From: Negativibacillus massiliensis
Lineage (GTDB): Bacteria; Bacillota; Clostridia; Oscillospirales; Ruminococcaceae
Length of the DNA: 64,000 nt
NCBI RefSeq assembly: GCF_900148495.1
Contig: NZ_FTRU01000006.1
Location: 186,001 to 250,000 of the forward strand
Direction: 5' to 3'
Part shown: piece by piece, positions 35,161-43,751 of the stretch
How positions within the stretch are numbered: position 1 is the first letter of the stretch
How the letters are laid out: the number at the start of each line of letters is the position of its first letter
Notes under the pieces: model-generated
Databases searched by the model: none
What the model was told of the DNA's origin: nothing
What the model saw: only the letters and a program-made list of their open reading frames with translations
Position numbers and translations under genes: made by a program

Positions 35161-35189
35161 TTTTCGCAGGGAAAAACTTATGTTATAAT
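35161..35189 (+). promoter_or_regulatory. Promoter of the sigma-54-like gene
   Basis: Extended -10 TGTTATAAT (35181-35189) with TTTTCG at the -35 place. The same string, TTTTCGC, then GGAAAA, then TTATGTTATA, occurs before fhs (45410-45438). In the leader, CCTGACAA (35208-35215) pairs perfectly with TTGTCAGG (35223-35230), a hairpin ending 25 bases before the ribosome site. The rest of 34916-35257 carries no gene. Confidence 0.6.
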
Positions 35190-35269
35190 AAAATTAAATT
35201 TAAATCACCTGACAAATCTTTCTTGTCAGGCATCATTCTTTCAATCTACCATACGAGGTGACAATAAAA

Positions 35270-36724
35270 ATGGATGTTCATAACTATAAACTCACCCCAC
35301 GCGGGCTCAAAATCCTGAAGATGGATACCCTGCGCTTAAATGACTACCTCAACCAGGTGATGCTGGAAAATCCGGTAATCGAAATTGAGGAAAATCTGAC
35401 CGGTTATACCGATGAAGATCTGCGTGCCCGCAAGGCAGAGTGGCTGGAATCCAACGACTTTGAGGAAGGTCTGAGCTACTTTGATAAGGAAACCGAACTT
35501 CCACAGGCAGAGGAACCGGATTATGCAATGCTCAATGCCAAAGACGGTGAAACTTTGGAACAGCATCTGCTTGCTCAGATTGCAGAGCTTCCGCTCTCCG
35601 AGCAGGTTCGCAACGCTGCTTCCTATCTGATCGGTTGTCTGGATGAAAATGGTTATCTGCTTGCACGTCCGCAGGATCTGACCGAGCAGGGATTTTGCGA
35701 ATCGGAATATGAAGAGGCACTCTCGATTATCCACAATCTGGAGCCGCTGGGACTTGGCGCATCTAGCTTAAAAGAATGTCTGCTGCTTCAGCTGGATGAG
35801 GAGGACACCGTTGCACGCCAGCTTCTGGATGAAATTGACCTGACCGGCAGTGCGGACATCCATCAAATGTGCGAACGCTTTGAACGCACCCAGCAGGAAA
35901 TCGAGCAGGCTATGCTCCGCATTCGTCTGCTCAACCCAAAACCGGGTTCCCAGTATCAGAGCCACAGCCGTTCCCCATACATCCAGCCGGATGTGGTGAT
36001 GATCAAGTTTATCGATGAATACTATGTTGCACTCAGCGATTTTGCATTTCCTCAGATTAAAATCAATGAAGATTATCTCAACATGTTCCGCCGTGTAGAC
36101 GGTGAGGAACGCCGCTATCTGGAAGAAAAGATTGCCGATGCAGAAGATCTCCAGCATGAAATCGAGTTCCGTGGAAAAACACTGGTCGAGGTCACCAAGA
36201 CTCTGATCAAACTTCAGGAACCTTTCTTCCGCTATGGCCCTCGCTATATGAAGCTGCTTCCAATCGCAGAACTTGCTCAGGCACTGGGTATGGAAACCGA
36301 ACTGGTATCCGCTACTCTCAAAAACAAATATCTCCAGTCTCCGTTCGGTGTTTACCCGATGAAATTCTTCCTTGCAAGGGAACATCATCCGCAGCAGGAA
36401 GGTATGGAGGCAATCCGCGACAAACTCACCCAGTTAATTCAGGAAGAACATCCAGACACCCCATACAGTGATGAACAGCTGGCTCAGCTGATGGCACAGG
36501 ACGGCGTCTTTTTGACCGATGATATGGTGGAACGTCTTCGCGAGGAAATGAACATCCCGGACAGCGATCACCGCATCTTCTATGACCCTCAGCATGATCT
36601 GGAAGACGATGATGACTGTGACGACGACCATTGTGACTGCGATCATGAGCACTGCGACTGTGAACATGAACACGAGCACTGTGGCTGTGAACACGACCAT
36701 TGTGACTGCGGTCACCACCACTAA
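35270..36724 (+). CDS. rpoN: Divergent RNA polymerase sigma-54-like factor with Cys/His-rich tail
   Basis: 484 residues from the ATG at 35270 (GAGGTGA site). The N-terminal activator region is shortened and lacks the usual Gln richness (TPRGLKILKMDTLRLNDYLNQVMLENPVIEIEE). The core-binding region is recognisable (SYLIGCLDENGYL, EPLGLGASSLKECLLLQL). In the DNA-binding region, NKYLQSPFGVYPMKFF is conserved. However the HTH reads GMETELVSA where sigma-54 has G-x-HESTVSR, and the RpoN box ARRTVAKYRE is replaced by TDDMVERLRE (residues 416-425). After residue 449 comes an added 35-residue tail with 9 Cys and 11 His, a likely metal-binding segment. It may not recognise -24/-12 promoters in the normal way. 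No enhancer-binding partner is in the window. Confidence 0.85.
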   Translation: MDVHNYKLTPRGLKILKMDTLRLNDYLNQVMLENPVIEIEENLTGYTDEDLRARKAEWLESNDFEEGLSYFDKETELPQAEEPDYAMLNAKDGETLEQHLLAQIAELPLSEQVRNAASYLIGCLDENGYLLARPQDLTEQGFCESEYEEALSIIHNLEPLGLGASSLKECLLLQLDEEDTVARQLLDEIDLTGSADIHQMCERFERTQQEIEQAMLRIRLLNPKPGSQYQSHSRSPYIQPDVVMIKFIDEYYVALSDFAFPQIKINEDYLNMFRRVDGEERRYLEEKIADAEDLQHEIEFRGKTLVEVTKTLIKLQEPFFRYGPRYMKLLPIAELAQALGMETELVSATLKNKYLQSPFGVYPMKFFLAREHHPQQEGMEAIRDKLTQLIQEEHPDTPYSDEQLAQLMAQDGVFLTDDMVERLREEMNIPDSDHRIFYDPQHDLEDDDDCDDDHCDCDHEHCDCEHEHEHCGCEHDHCDCGHHH

Positions 36725-36734
36725 ACGAACAAAC

Positions 36735-36766
36735 AAAAAGGGCGGACCAAAAGGTCCGTCCTTTTT
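36735..36766 (+). terminator. Terminator after the sigma-54-like gene
   Basis: A 14-bp stem with one G-T pair (36735-36748 with 36753-36766), loop AAAA, then a T-run. It is shared with the convergent oxidoreductase gene, whose stop lies at its edge. Confidence 0.9.
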
Positions 36767-38418
36767 TATTGCAATGGCTGATACAATGCCATGATCTGTT
36801 CTGCAACACGCACGCCATCCACTGCGGCGCTGACAATTCCGCCAGCATATCCTGCACCTTCTCCGCAAGGGTACAGTCCATGAATTCCCAATGCCTGAAG
36901 GCTGTCCGGATTTCTGGTAACTCGAACCGGAGAAGAGGTTCTGGTCTCGATTCCGGTAATTACTGCATCCTGATCTGCAAATCCCGGCAATCGGCGGTTA
37001 AAGCGCCGCATTCCCTGTTCGAGCATCTGATTGATCTGCTCCGGAAAGGCTTCGCGGAGATTTGCTTCTTTCACACCACAGGAAAAACTCGGTGTGGTAA
37101 GCGGTTTAGAAAGATCCGGTGTACTCTTTTCCAGAAAGCTTTGTACCGACTGTGCTGGTGCACGATAATCTCTGCCGCCCAGACAGAACGCTTCCCGCTC
37201 CAACTTTCGCTGAAATGCGATTCCTGCCAGCACGTCGCTTCCAAAATCCTTGCCGTCCACCGAAACGACCAGCGCCGAGTTTGCATTTTCTGCATCACGG
37301 GCATGTTCACTCATGCCGTTTGTCACAACGGTATCTTCTTCCGAAGAGGACGCTACCACAAATCCACCCGGGCACATACAGAAAGTATAGACGCCCCGTT
37401 CCTCCTCATTTCGCCAGGAAAGCTGATATTCTCCTTTTGGAAGGGCTGGATGTCCTGCATGATTTCCGTACAATCCCCGGTCAATCACCTGCTGGCGCTG
37501 TTCGATACGCACTCCGACAGAAAACGGTTTTGGCTCCAGAAAAACTTGTTTTTGCAGCAGCATCTCAAAGGTATCCCGGGCACTGTGTCCAACTGCCAGC
37601 ACCACAGCTTGGGTTGGAATTTCTCCCTGTGTGGTCCGAACTGCTGTCACTTTTCCGTCTTTAAGGATAATCTCCTCCATCCGGGTGTTGAAATGAACGC
37701 TTCCTCCCAGACTGATGATCTCCTGTCGGATATTTTTTACCACATTGCGCAGAAGATCGGTGCCAACGTGCGGTTTCTGGCGATAACGGATTTCTTCCGG
37801 TGCTCCATGGCGGATCATTTCTTCGAGAATAAAGCTGCATCTTGGGTCGCTGATACGGGTGGTCAGCTTTCCATCGGAAAAGGTTCCTGCTCCACCTTCT
37901 CCAAATTGGACATTGCTTTCCGTTGAGAGCTTCCTTTCCTTCCAAAACTGCTGTACCGCCTCCACACGGCTGTCAACATCAGCACCCCGTTCCAGAATCA
38001 CCGGACAGTATCCCATTCTTGCAAGGGCAAGCCCTGCAAACATTCCTGCCGGACCAAAGCCCACAATCACCGGCGGCTGGCTAAGCTTTCCATTTCCTAC
38101 CGTAAACTGCTGAGGTGGATTATGCTGAATCTTTACAAACTGACCGTTTCTGCTGTTCTGGGTGCGTTTGAGCACCTCCTGTTCGCGGCGCATCAGCTGT
38201 TCCAGACTTTCCTCTTCCGGGTGCTTCAGCTCAAATCCCACCGAACTTACCAGCAGAATATGATCCTGTTTTCGTGCATCGATGCTACTCTTTACCAGAT
38301 AGGTTTTTTCAATTTCTTCCGGTTTCAGGCGTGCTGTTTTTCGGGCTGCTTCCCAGATTCTATCCTGATTGGAGGATTCCTCCAGTGTGGTTTTTACCTG
38401 TGAGACGATAATCGCCAT
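36766..38418 (-). CDS. FAD-dependent oxidoreductase (COG2509-type)
   Basis: 550 residues. An N-terminal domain of about 95 residues precedes the FAD site PPVIVGFGPAGMFAGLALARMGYCPVILERG (GxGxxG with the Glu that binds ribose). NVQFGEGGAGTFSDGKLTTRISDPR, VVLAVGHSARDTFEML and the C-terminal TRTSSPVRVTRNPDSLQALGIHGLYPCGEGAGYAGGIVSAAVDGVRVAEQI are the hallmarks of this uncharacterised dehydrogenase group. It is soluble, and the substrate is unknown. It starts after GGCGGTTTGAT. The leader of about 105 bases carries a strong nested hairpin (38462-38505). It may be cotranscribed with cdaA-cdaR upstream. Confidence 0.88.
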   Translation of the reverse strand: MAIIVSQVKTTLEESSNQDRIWEAARKTARLKPEEIEKTYLVKSSIDARKQDHILLVSSVGFELKHPEEESLEQLMRREQEVLKRTQNSRNGQFVKIQHNPPQQFTVGNGKLSQPPVIVGFGPAGMFAGLALARMGYCPVILERGADVDSRVEAVQQFWKERKLSTESNVQFGEGGAGTFSDGKLTTRISDPRCSFILEEMIRHGAPEEIRYRQKPHVGTDLLRNVVKNIRQEIISLGGSVHFNTRMEEIILKDGKVTAVRTTQGEIPTQAVVLAVGHSARDTFEMLLQKQVFLEPKPFSVGVRIEQRQQVIDRGLYGNHAGHPALPKGEYQLSWRNEEERGVYTFCMCPGGFVVASSSEEDTVVTNGMSEHARDAENANSALVVSVDGKDFGSDVLAGIAFQRKLEREAFCLGGRDYRAPAQSVQSFLEKSTPDLSKPLTTPSFSCGVKEANLREAFPEQINQMLEQGMRRFNRRLPGFADQDAVITGIETRTSSPVRVTRNPDSLQALGIHGLYPCGEGAGYAGGIVSAAVDGVRVAEQIMALYQPLQ

Positions 38419-38461
38419 ATCAAACCGCCTTTCTTTTTCTCCTCAATTGGTCCTCATAACA

Positions 38462-38505
38462 GCAGGAGAGTGCACGACCGAATCTTCGGTGATGCGCCCT
38501 CCTGC
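38462..38505 (-). promoter_or_regulatory. Nested hairpin between cdaR and the oxidoreductase gene
   Basis: Outer stem GCAGGAG (38462-38468) with CTCCTGC (38499-38505); inner perfect stem ACCGAA/TTCGGT; middle pairs GTGCA/TGCGC. No T-run follows on the minus strand. It is either a weak terminator for cdaR or a leader element for the oxidoreductase. Confidence 0.5.
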
Positions 38506-38524
38506 AATTGATTTTATCCTGTTG

Positions 38525-39817
38525 TTAAGAATCTGTCTCGGTCGTACTCTCTGTTGGGGAACCCACTGTTGTTTCCGAGATGGAAACGATTGCGCGGTAA
38601 TCTCCCACTGCCCAAACCTGACTCTTCTTTGGTACCGAGATCTTAACTGGAAGCTCTACCTGTCCGGAAGAGACGCTGGAGCTTTCCTGAAGATCGATGG
38701 TTGCCACAATGTCACCGGCCACCATACCTTCCACAACATCTTTTGGACCGATGATGCGGACATTGGTAATCTCCTGTGTCATCGACTCCGCCTCATAGTT
38801 AAGCGGAACGTTCTGAATGATAATGTTATCCACATTAAACTGTTTTTCAATCATTCCCTCCGAATCAAACTGAACCAGAACGCTTTGGATATTCTGGGTG
38901 TTAACAAATCCGGTTGGAAGTTTTACTTCAAAGGTTTCGGTCTTTCCGAGTTCCAGCGACTTGATGTCGATCTGTCCCAGCGGAATCTCCTTATATTTAT
39001 CGATGGATTCTGCCGGACCTGCAACCTCAATTTCCTCATTGGAGAGGGTAAACTTGAGCCTGTCAACCTGGAAGCCATCCGGTACATTCATAAAGTCAAG
39101 CCGCACCGGAACAACCTTCTTCTTCAGAATCGGGATGGTCACTCTTGCTTCGGTTACATCGCTGACCACATATTTTAATTCCAGTTCGTTGCCGTCCACA
39201 TCCAGGAACTTAAGCGGCAAGGTCTCGCTGTAACTGCTGGTCAGTTCTTCATCGATATCCTTTTCTACAACACACTGGCTGATTCTGGAAATATCCTCTG
39301 CCGGTCCTGTAATCTGTACGGTACTTGGGCTGACGCTGACATCACGAATCAGGTAATCGTCCGGTGCACTGTATCCGGAAAGTTTTGCCTTGATATCCAA
39401 TGTCTTGGTCTGGAGGCTGTCAAACTTAATCTGCACACTGGATGGTGTAATTTCCTGAATGGTGACATCTTTGCTGCTGTCGCGGATCTCTCCCTTGAGC
39501 TCTACTGTGTGCATTCCTGCTGTGGTAACCTTGGAAATATCCGGATAAACCCGAATATCAGAAGCTGTGAGGTTACCGATATCATAAACTACACCTTCCA
39601 CTCTGACAGAGACTTTGATCTGTTCGGTGGAAATGGTACTCAGTCCCAGTTTTCCGATTGATTCATCCACTTCCTGCATATCGACCGTCACACCCGTGAT
39701 GGTTTTTCCCTTGGTATCATTGCTGTCCATCGACACAAAAAGCCACGCCAAAAAGGCCATGATTACTGATAAAACCATCAGGAAGGTGCGGTTATCAAAA
39801 ATGGATTCTTTTTTCAT
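38525..39817 (-). CDS. cdaR: YbbR-domain protein CdaR
   Basis: 430 residues. One N-terminal membrane helix (FLMVLSVIMAFLAWLFVSM) anchors a chain of about four YbbR beta domains outside the cell; repeats of the form V-x-V-x-x-V, then IQITGPAEDISRI and IEVAGPAESIDKY, mark the units. CdaR is the regulator of the c-di-AMP cyclase CdaA. It lies 34 bases after cdaA. The usual third gene glmM is not downstream in this window. Confidence 0.9.
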   Translation of the reverse strand: MKKESIFDNRTFLMVLSVIMAFLAWLFVSMDSNDTKGKTITGVTVDMQEVDESIGKLGLSTISTEQIKVSVRVEGVVYDIGNLTASDIRVYPDISKVTTAGMHTVELKGEIRDSSKDVTIQEITPSSVQIKFDSLQTKTLDIKAKLSGYSAPDDYLIRDVSVSPSTVQITGPAEDISRISQCVVEKDIDEELTSSYSETLPLKFLDVDGNELELKYVVSDVTEARVTIPILKKKVVPVRLDFMNVPDGFQVDRLKFTLSNEEIEVAGPAESIDKYKEIPLGQIDIKSLELGKTETFEVKLPTGFVNTQNIQSVLVQFDSEGMIEKQFNVDNIIIQNVPLNYEAESMTQEITNVRIIGPKDVVEGMVAGDIVATIDLQESSSVSSGQVELPVKISVPKKSQVWAVGDYRAIVSISETTVGSPTESTTETDS

Positions 39818-39851
39818 CTGCCATTCATCCTTTCCGCAGCTTCAAAAACGC

Positions 39852-40721
39852 TTATTTCTTGACCTTGCGCAGAAGAGCCTTTACGCCGACTTCCTTCTGC
39901 TGCTCCCCTTCATCTTTTCGAAGGATCTCATGATAAAGCCGCTTTTCCAGCTGAGGGATGGTAAAGTTTCTCTCAATAACGCCGCCCTGTGCAATCGAGA
40001 TGGTTCCGGTCTCCTCAGAAACTACCACAACGACTGCATCGGAGTTTTCGCTCATACCCAGAGCTGCACGGTGACGGGTTCCCATCTCTTTGCTGATGGT
40101 GTAGTTCTGGCTCAGCGGCAAGAAGCAGCCGGAAGCACAAATTCGACCATCGCGGATAATCATTGCACCGTCATGCAGTGGGGAATTGACAAAGAACAGG
40201 TTTCCGATCAGCTCATCACTTGGCTGAGCATCCACCACCGTTCCGGTTTTGATGATTTCACCCAGTTTTGTTTCCCGTTCAAATACAATCAGCGCACCGG
40301 TCTTTGTTTTGGAAAGATGCTCACAGGCATGCGCAATGGTGGAGATGGAACTGCTCCAAACCGCCATCAGCTCGCTGTCCTTTTCCGGTGATGACTGAAA
40401 AATATTAAACTTATTAAGCTTTGTCTGCGCAACGTGTTCCAGCATTCGACGCAGCTCCGGCTGGAATACAATAACCAGAGCCAGAACACCGGTTGCCACC
40501 ACGTTCTGCATGATAAACCTCACCGTTTTCATGTTGAGGTTATACGCCACAAAATATAACAACAGCAGCAAAATCAAACCTTTTGCCAGCTGCATTGCCC
40601 TGGTTTCACGAATCAGCTTGATCACCTGATAGATCAGCACCGCTACAATCACAATATCCAGGATATCCCATACACCGATTGCTTTTACTGTACCGATGAT
40701 TTGATTCCATTCACTCGCCAT
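39852..40721 (-). CDS. cdaA: Diadenylate cyclase CdaA
   Basis: 289 residues. The frame opens with four Met codons; the last (40721) is best placed relative to AAAAGG. Three N-terminal membrane helices (VWDILDIVIVAVLIYQVIKLI, LAKGLILLLLLYFVAYNL, ATGVLALVIVFQPELRRML) are followed by the DAC domain. The catalytic motifs are PLHDGAMIIRDGRI near residue 183 and GTRHRAALGMSE near 215. The enzyme makes c-di-AMP from ATP, controlling potassium and osmotic balance and cell-wall stress. It forms an operon with cdaR. Confidence 0.96.
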   Translation of the reverse strand: MASEWNQIIGTVKAIGVWDILDIVIVAVLIYQVIKLIRETRAMQLAKGLILLLLLYFVAYNLNMKTVRFIMQNVVATGVLALVIVFQPELRRMLEHVAQTKLNKFNIFQSSPEKDSELMAVWSSSISTIAHACEHLSKTKTGALIVFERETKLGEIIKTGTVVDAQPSDELIGNLFFVNSPLHDGAMIIRDGRICASGCFLPLSQNYTISKEMGTRHRAALGMSENSDAVVVVVSEETGTISIAQGGVIERNFTIPQLEKRLYHEILRKDEGEQQKEVGVKALLRKVKK

Positions 40722-40870
40722 CATCATCATCCTTTTTTATGCAGGCACACAGCCTGTCCGATTTTATTGAAACGCCGAAAGCCGGCGTTGTTTACTTTAT
40801 ATAACTCTTTCTTTTATTGTAACATATTTATAGTCATAATCAACCGCAACGTCAAAATTTTTTTGAACCG

Positions 40871-42013
40871 TTACCTTCCGGCTAAAATGTGTTTTACCGC
40901 CATACAAAAGGCATCTGCCTCGTTTTTATGATTAAACGCACCCAGACTGACACGAATGGTTCCATAGCGGTCGGTCCCCATTTTCTGGTGTGCAAGCGCT
41001 GCACAGTGAAATCCGGCACGCACCGCGATGTGATGTCGGTTTAACGCTTCTGCAGCCGTTTCTGGGTTTATGTTTTTTAAATTAAGCGCAATCAGCGGCA
41101 GATTTCTTCCAAGGCAGGGCCGATCCGAATAGAGGGTAACTCCCCTGATTCCACACAGTTTCTGATACAGATAATCGCACAGCTGCATTTCATGCAGATA
41201 GAGCTTTTTTGGTGTGTTCTGAAGCACAAACCCGACACCGGCTGACAGTCCGATAATTCCTGATGTGTTCACCGTTCCGCTTTCCAGACGATCCGGCAAA
41301 AAGTCCGGCATGGTCGGTTCCATCGAAAGGCTTCCTGTTCCGCCTTCGCATAAAGGATCAGGCAGATGTTCGGTGTTCACAATCAAAATCCCGGTTCCAG
41401 CCGGCCCATACAGTCCCTTATGTCCGGGCATGCACAGGTAGTCAATCGGCATCCGTCTTAAATCATAATCCAAAAGTCCCGCGGTCTGGGCAGCATCCAC
41501 CAGCATAAAAATTCCCCGCCGCCTTGCCATCAGCCCAATCTGTTCAATTGGCACACAGAATCCAAATACGTTGGAACCATGTGTGCAGGCAATCAGTCGG
41601 GTATTGCTGCGCAGAAGATGTTCAAAATGCCAGAGCGTTTTCTGGTCATCGGCAAACACCGGAGCCACATCGTACTGAATTATGCCCTGTCTTCGCAATG
41701 ACTCCACCACACGGTAAACCGCGTTGTGCTCAAGATCCGAGATAATCACGTGGTCGCCCGGACGGACAATGCCTTTGATCGCCACATTGATCGACTCGGT
41801 ACAGTTTTTGGTAAAGATGACCTGCTCGGGTTGACAGTGAAACAGCTTTCCGACCCGTTCCCTGCACTCAAACACCTTCTGCGCCGTTTGCAGGGAAAGA
41901 TCGTGCCCGCTTCGTCCCGGGTTTGCTCCATATCGCAGCAGAGCTTCGTTGACCGCCTTGACAACACAGGGCGGCTTTGGAAAGGTGGTTGCGGCATTGT
42001 CAAAATAGATCAT
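40871..42013 (-). CDS. Class V aminotransferase, cysteine desulfurase family (EGGT type)
   Basis: 380 residues from MIYFDNAATTFPKP at 42013, behind GGGGGAAAGG. PLP-enzyme marks: N-terminal DNAATT, THGSNVFG, VDAAQTAG, the Schiff-base Lys in MPGHKGLYGPAGTG, and the catalytic Cys in AVRAGFHCAALAH. CEGGTGSLS is the EGGT signature of a distinct clade that includes cysteine desulfurases or selenocysteine lyases. Its ATG overlaps the stop of the DUF3343 gene (ATGA), so the two are coupled. That partnership suggests mobilisation of S or Se from Cys/Sec and handover to a carrier; which element is used is not decided by sequence. Confidence 0.85.
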   Translation of the reverse strand: MIYFDNAATTFPKPPCVVKAVNEALLRYGANPGRSGHDLSLQTAQKVFECRERVGKLFHCQPEQVIFTKNCTESINVAIKGIVRPGDHVIISDLEHNAVYRVVESLRRQGIIQYDVAPVFADDQKTLWHFEHLLRSNTRLIACTHGSNVFGFCVPIEQIGLMARRRGIFMLVDAAQTAGLLDYDLRRMPIDYLCMPGHKGLYGPAGTGILIVNTEHLPDPLCEGGTGSLSMEPTMPDFLPDRLESGTVNTSGIIGLSAGVGFVLQNTPKKLYLHEMQLCDYLYQKLCGIRGVTLYSDRPCLGRNLPLIALNLKNINPETAAEALNRHHIAVRAGFHCAALAHQKMGTDRYGTIRVSLGAFNHKNEADAFCMAVKHILAGR

Positions 42014-42249
42014 ACCTTTCCCCCACCCCTCTCCAGACGGCTGTCCTGAGAAACCAGACGGATTCCATACTGAACCAGCAGTTCCTTTGCCTTTTCGGGA
42101 TCTCCCCGAACTGTCAGTTGATAGCCGCATCCGCTCACGCGGTTATGGTCGCGGCCTGCCCATGCTTTATATCCATATCGTTCCAATACTTTCTGGCCTT
42201 TGAGCGCGTAGGTCAGAGAAGATACCGGAATGTTGGTTATCGTATCCAT
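42010..42249 (-). CDS. DUF3343 Se/S carrier-like protein
   Basis: 79 residues, starting 7 bases after AAAGGAGG. ITNIPVSSLTYALKGQKVLERYGYKAWAGRDHNRVSGCGYQLTVRGDPEKAKELLVQYGI matches DUF3343, including the conserved Cys in SGCGYQL, the likely chalcogen carrier residue. The family is annotated as putative Se/S carrier and is often found near selenium-dependent hydroxylase genes. It is coupled to the class V aminotransferase that follows. Confidence 0.85.
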   Translation of the reverse strand: MDTITNIPVSSLTYALKGQKVLERYGYKAWAGRDHNRVSGCGYQLTVRGDPEKAKELLVQYGIRLVSQDSRLERGGGKV

Positions 42250-42314
42250 AGCAATCCTCCTTTAGAATGAGTCTTCTTCATTCTATGCAGGACTGCCCTA
42301 TTTTTGTACCAGCT

Positions 42315-42791
42315 TTATCGAGTAATGATGCAGACGCTGTGCGCGCTCATTCCTTCTCCGCTTCCGGTAAATCCCAGATTTTCCTCGGTGGTCGCCTTGA
42401 CATTGACCTGACTAGTCTGGATTCCGCAGGCATCGGCAATATTCTTGCACATCTGCGGAATATGATCTTTCAGTTTTGGCTTCTGGGCAATTACAGTAGC
42501 ATCAATGTTGGAAATGGTATATCCCTGCTGATGCAGAAGAGCTGATACATGCTTTAACAGTTCGATGCTGTCTGCTCCCCTATACTGCGGATCGGTATCA
42601 GGAAAATGTTTTCCGATATCGCCCAGTGCTGCTGCGCCCAGCAGGGAATCCATGACCGCATGGACTAAAACATCCGCATCCGAATGTCCGAGTAATCCTT
42701 TTTCCCAGGCAATTTCCACACCGCCCAAAATGAGCTTTCTTCCCTCTACCAGTTTATGTACATCATATCCATGTCCTGCGCGAATTTCCAT
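42315..42791 (-). CDS. ispF: 2-C-methyl-D-erythritol 2,4-cyclodiphosphate synthase
   Basis: 158 residues from [14 protein letters not shown] at 42791 (AGAGGAAGG site). Metal-binding [51 protein letters not shown] and the [10 protein letters not shown] end are conserved. It catalyses the fifth step of the MEP isoprenoid pathway. It lies 27 bases after ispD, the preceding enzyme gene. Confidence 0.97.
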   Translation of the reverse strand: MEIRAGHGYDVHKLVEGRKLILGGVEIAWEKGLLGHSDADVLVHAVMDSLLGAAALGDIGKHFPDTDPQYRGADSIELLKHVSALLHQQGYTISNIDATVIAQKPKLKDHIPQMCKNIADACGIQTSQVNVKATTEENLGFTGSGEGMSAHSVCIITR

Positions 42792-42818
42792 GAGATCCTT
42801 CCTCTCTGTCATCTGTTT

Positions 42819-43523
42819 TTATTTTTGTTCTGTCCATTGTGCAATGGCCTGCGCCATGGCAATATCTTCCGGCGTTGTAATCTTGATGTTGCGGTAATCC
42901 CCCTGCGAAACCCAAACTCTGTGCCCAATATGCTCGATCAGCTGACAGTCATCGGTGAAGTCAAGACCTTCCTTTTCTGCCTGCTCCACCGCCTTGTGGT
43001 ACAGTGATGCTTTAAAAATCTGCGGCGTCTGGGTCAGGTACAAAAACTCCCGATTCGGAGTTTCCTCGATAATACCTTCCGGCGAAACACGCTTGATGGT
43101 ATCCTTCGTTTTGACCGCTGCTGTTGCAGCTCCATGTTCCACCGCACTTTGCAGACAGCGTAAAATCAGTTCCCGATCAGCAAACGGTCTCGCTCCATCA
43201 TGAATCACAAAATATTCTGTTTGATCAGACAGTGCCTTAATTCCGTTTAGCACCGACTGCTGGCGGCTTTCTCCTCCCGCCACTATTTCAAAATCAGGCA
43301 GGGAGTATTCTATCTTCCACTGATTTAGCTGTGAAAACAGTTCTGGTCTTGCCACCACAACAATCTGACGGATTTGTTCTACCTCTGCCATTCTCTGAAT
43401 GGAACGCACCAGTACCGGAACCCCTTGTATCATCAGGCTTTGTTTGTTGATTCCCTGCATCCGCTGTGCCATTCCTCCGGCAGCAATCACCGCTCCTGCG
43501 TAAATATCCTGTAATATGTCCAT
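42819..43523 (-). CDS. ispD: 2-C-methyl-D-erythritol 4-phosphate cytidylyltransferase
   Basis: 234 residues. The CTP-binding loop AAGGMAQRMQGINKQSL has Gln-Arg-Met and Lys as expected. VIAAG, VIHDGARPFA, VKTKDTIKRV and LTQTPQIFK are IspD signatures. DFTDDCQLIE and NIKITTPEDIAMA complete the fold. It supplies CDP-ME for isoprenoids and is cotranscribed with ispF. Confidence 0.96.
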   Translation of the reverse strand: MDILQDIYAGAVIAAGGMAQRMQGINKQSLMIQGVPVLVRSIQRMAEVEQIRQIVVVARPELFSQLNQWKIEYSLPDFEIVAGGESRQQSVLNGIKALSDQTEYFVIHDGARPFADRELILRCLQSAVEHGAATAAVKTKDTIKRVSPEGIIEETPNREFLYLTQTPQIFKASLYHKAVEQAEKEGLDFTDDCQLIEHIGHRVWVSQGDYRNIKITTPEDIAMAQAIAQWTEQK

Positions 43524-43617
43524 CTAAATACCCTCCCAAAAAATTCCGTTCTCTATCCTATCAGGAAAAATGCAGCATTTATGTCGATAAATGTAAAACT
43601 TTTGAAAAATGTTAAAA

Positions 43618-43644
43618 AAGAAGCTCCAGAAAAAGGAGCCTCTT
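43618..43644 (-). terminator. Terminator between the rodA transcript and ispD
   Basis: Stem GCTCC/GGAGC extended by A-T and G-C pairs around one mismatch; on the minus strand it is followed by TTCTTTTTT. It would stop transcription coming from rodA through the repeat region. Confidence 0.75.
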
Positions 43645-43751
43645 TGTGTTTTAGAAGAAACGAGGATGACAGTCCTCTGTGTATAAAAAGCTGTTTTTTT
43701 GAGACATTCTGCTCTAATCCTTGCTCTTATCCAAATCGGTAGTTTCCTTTT

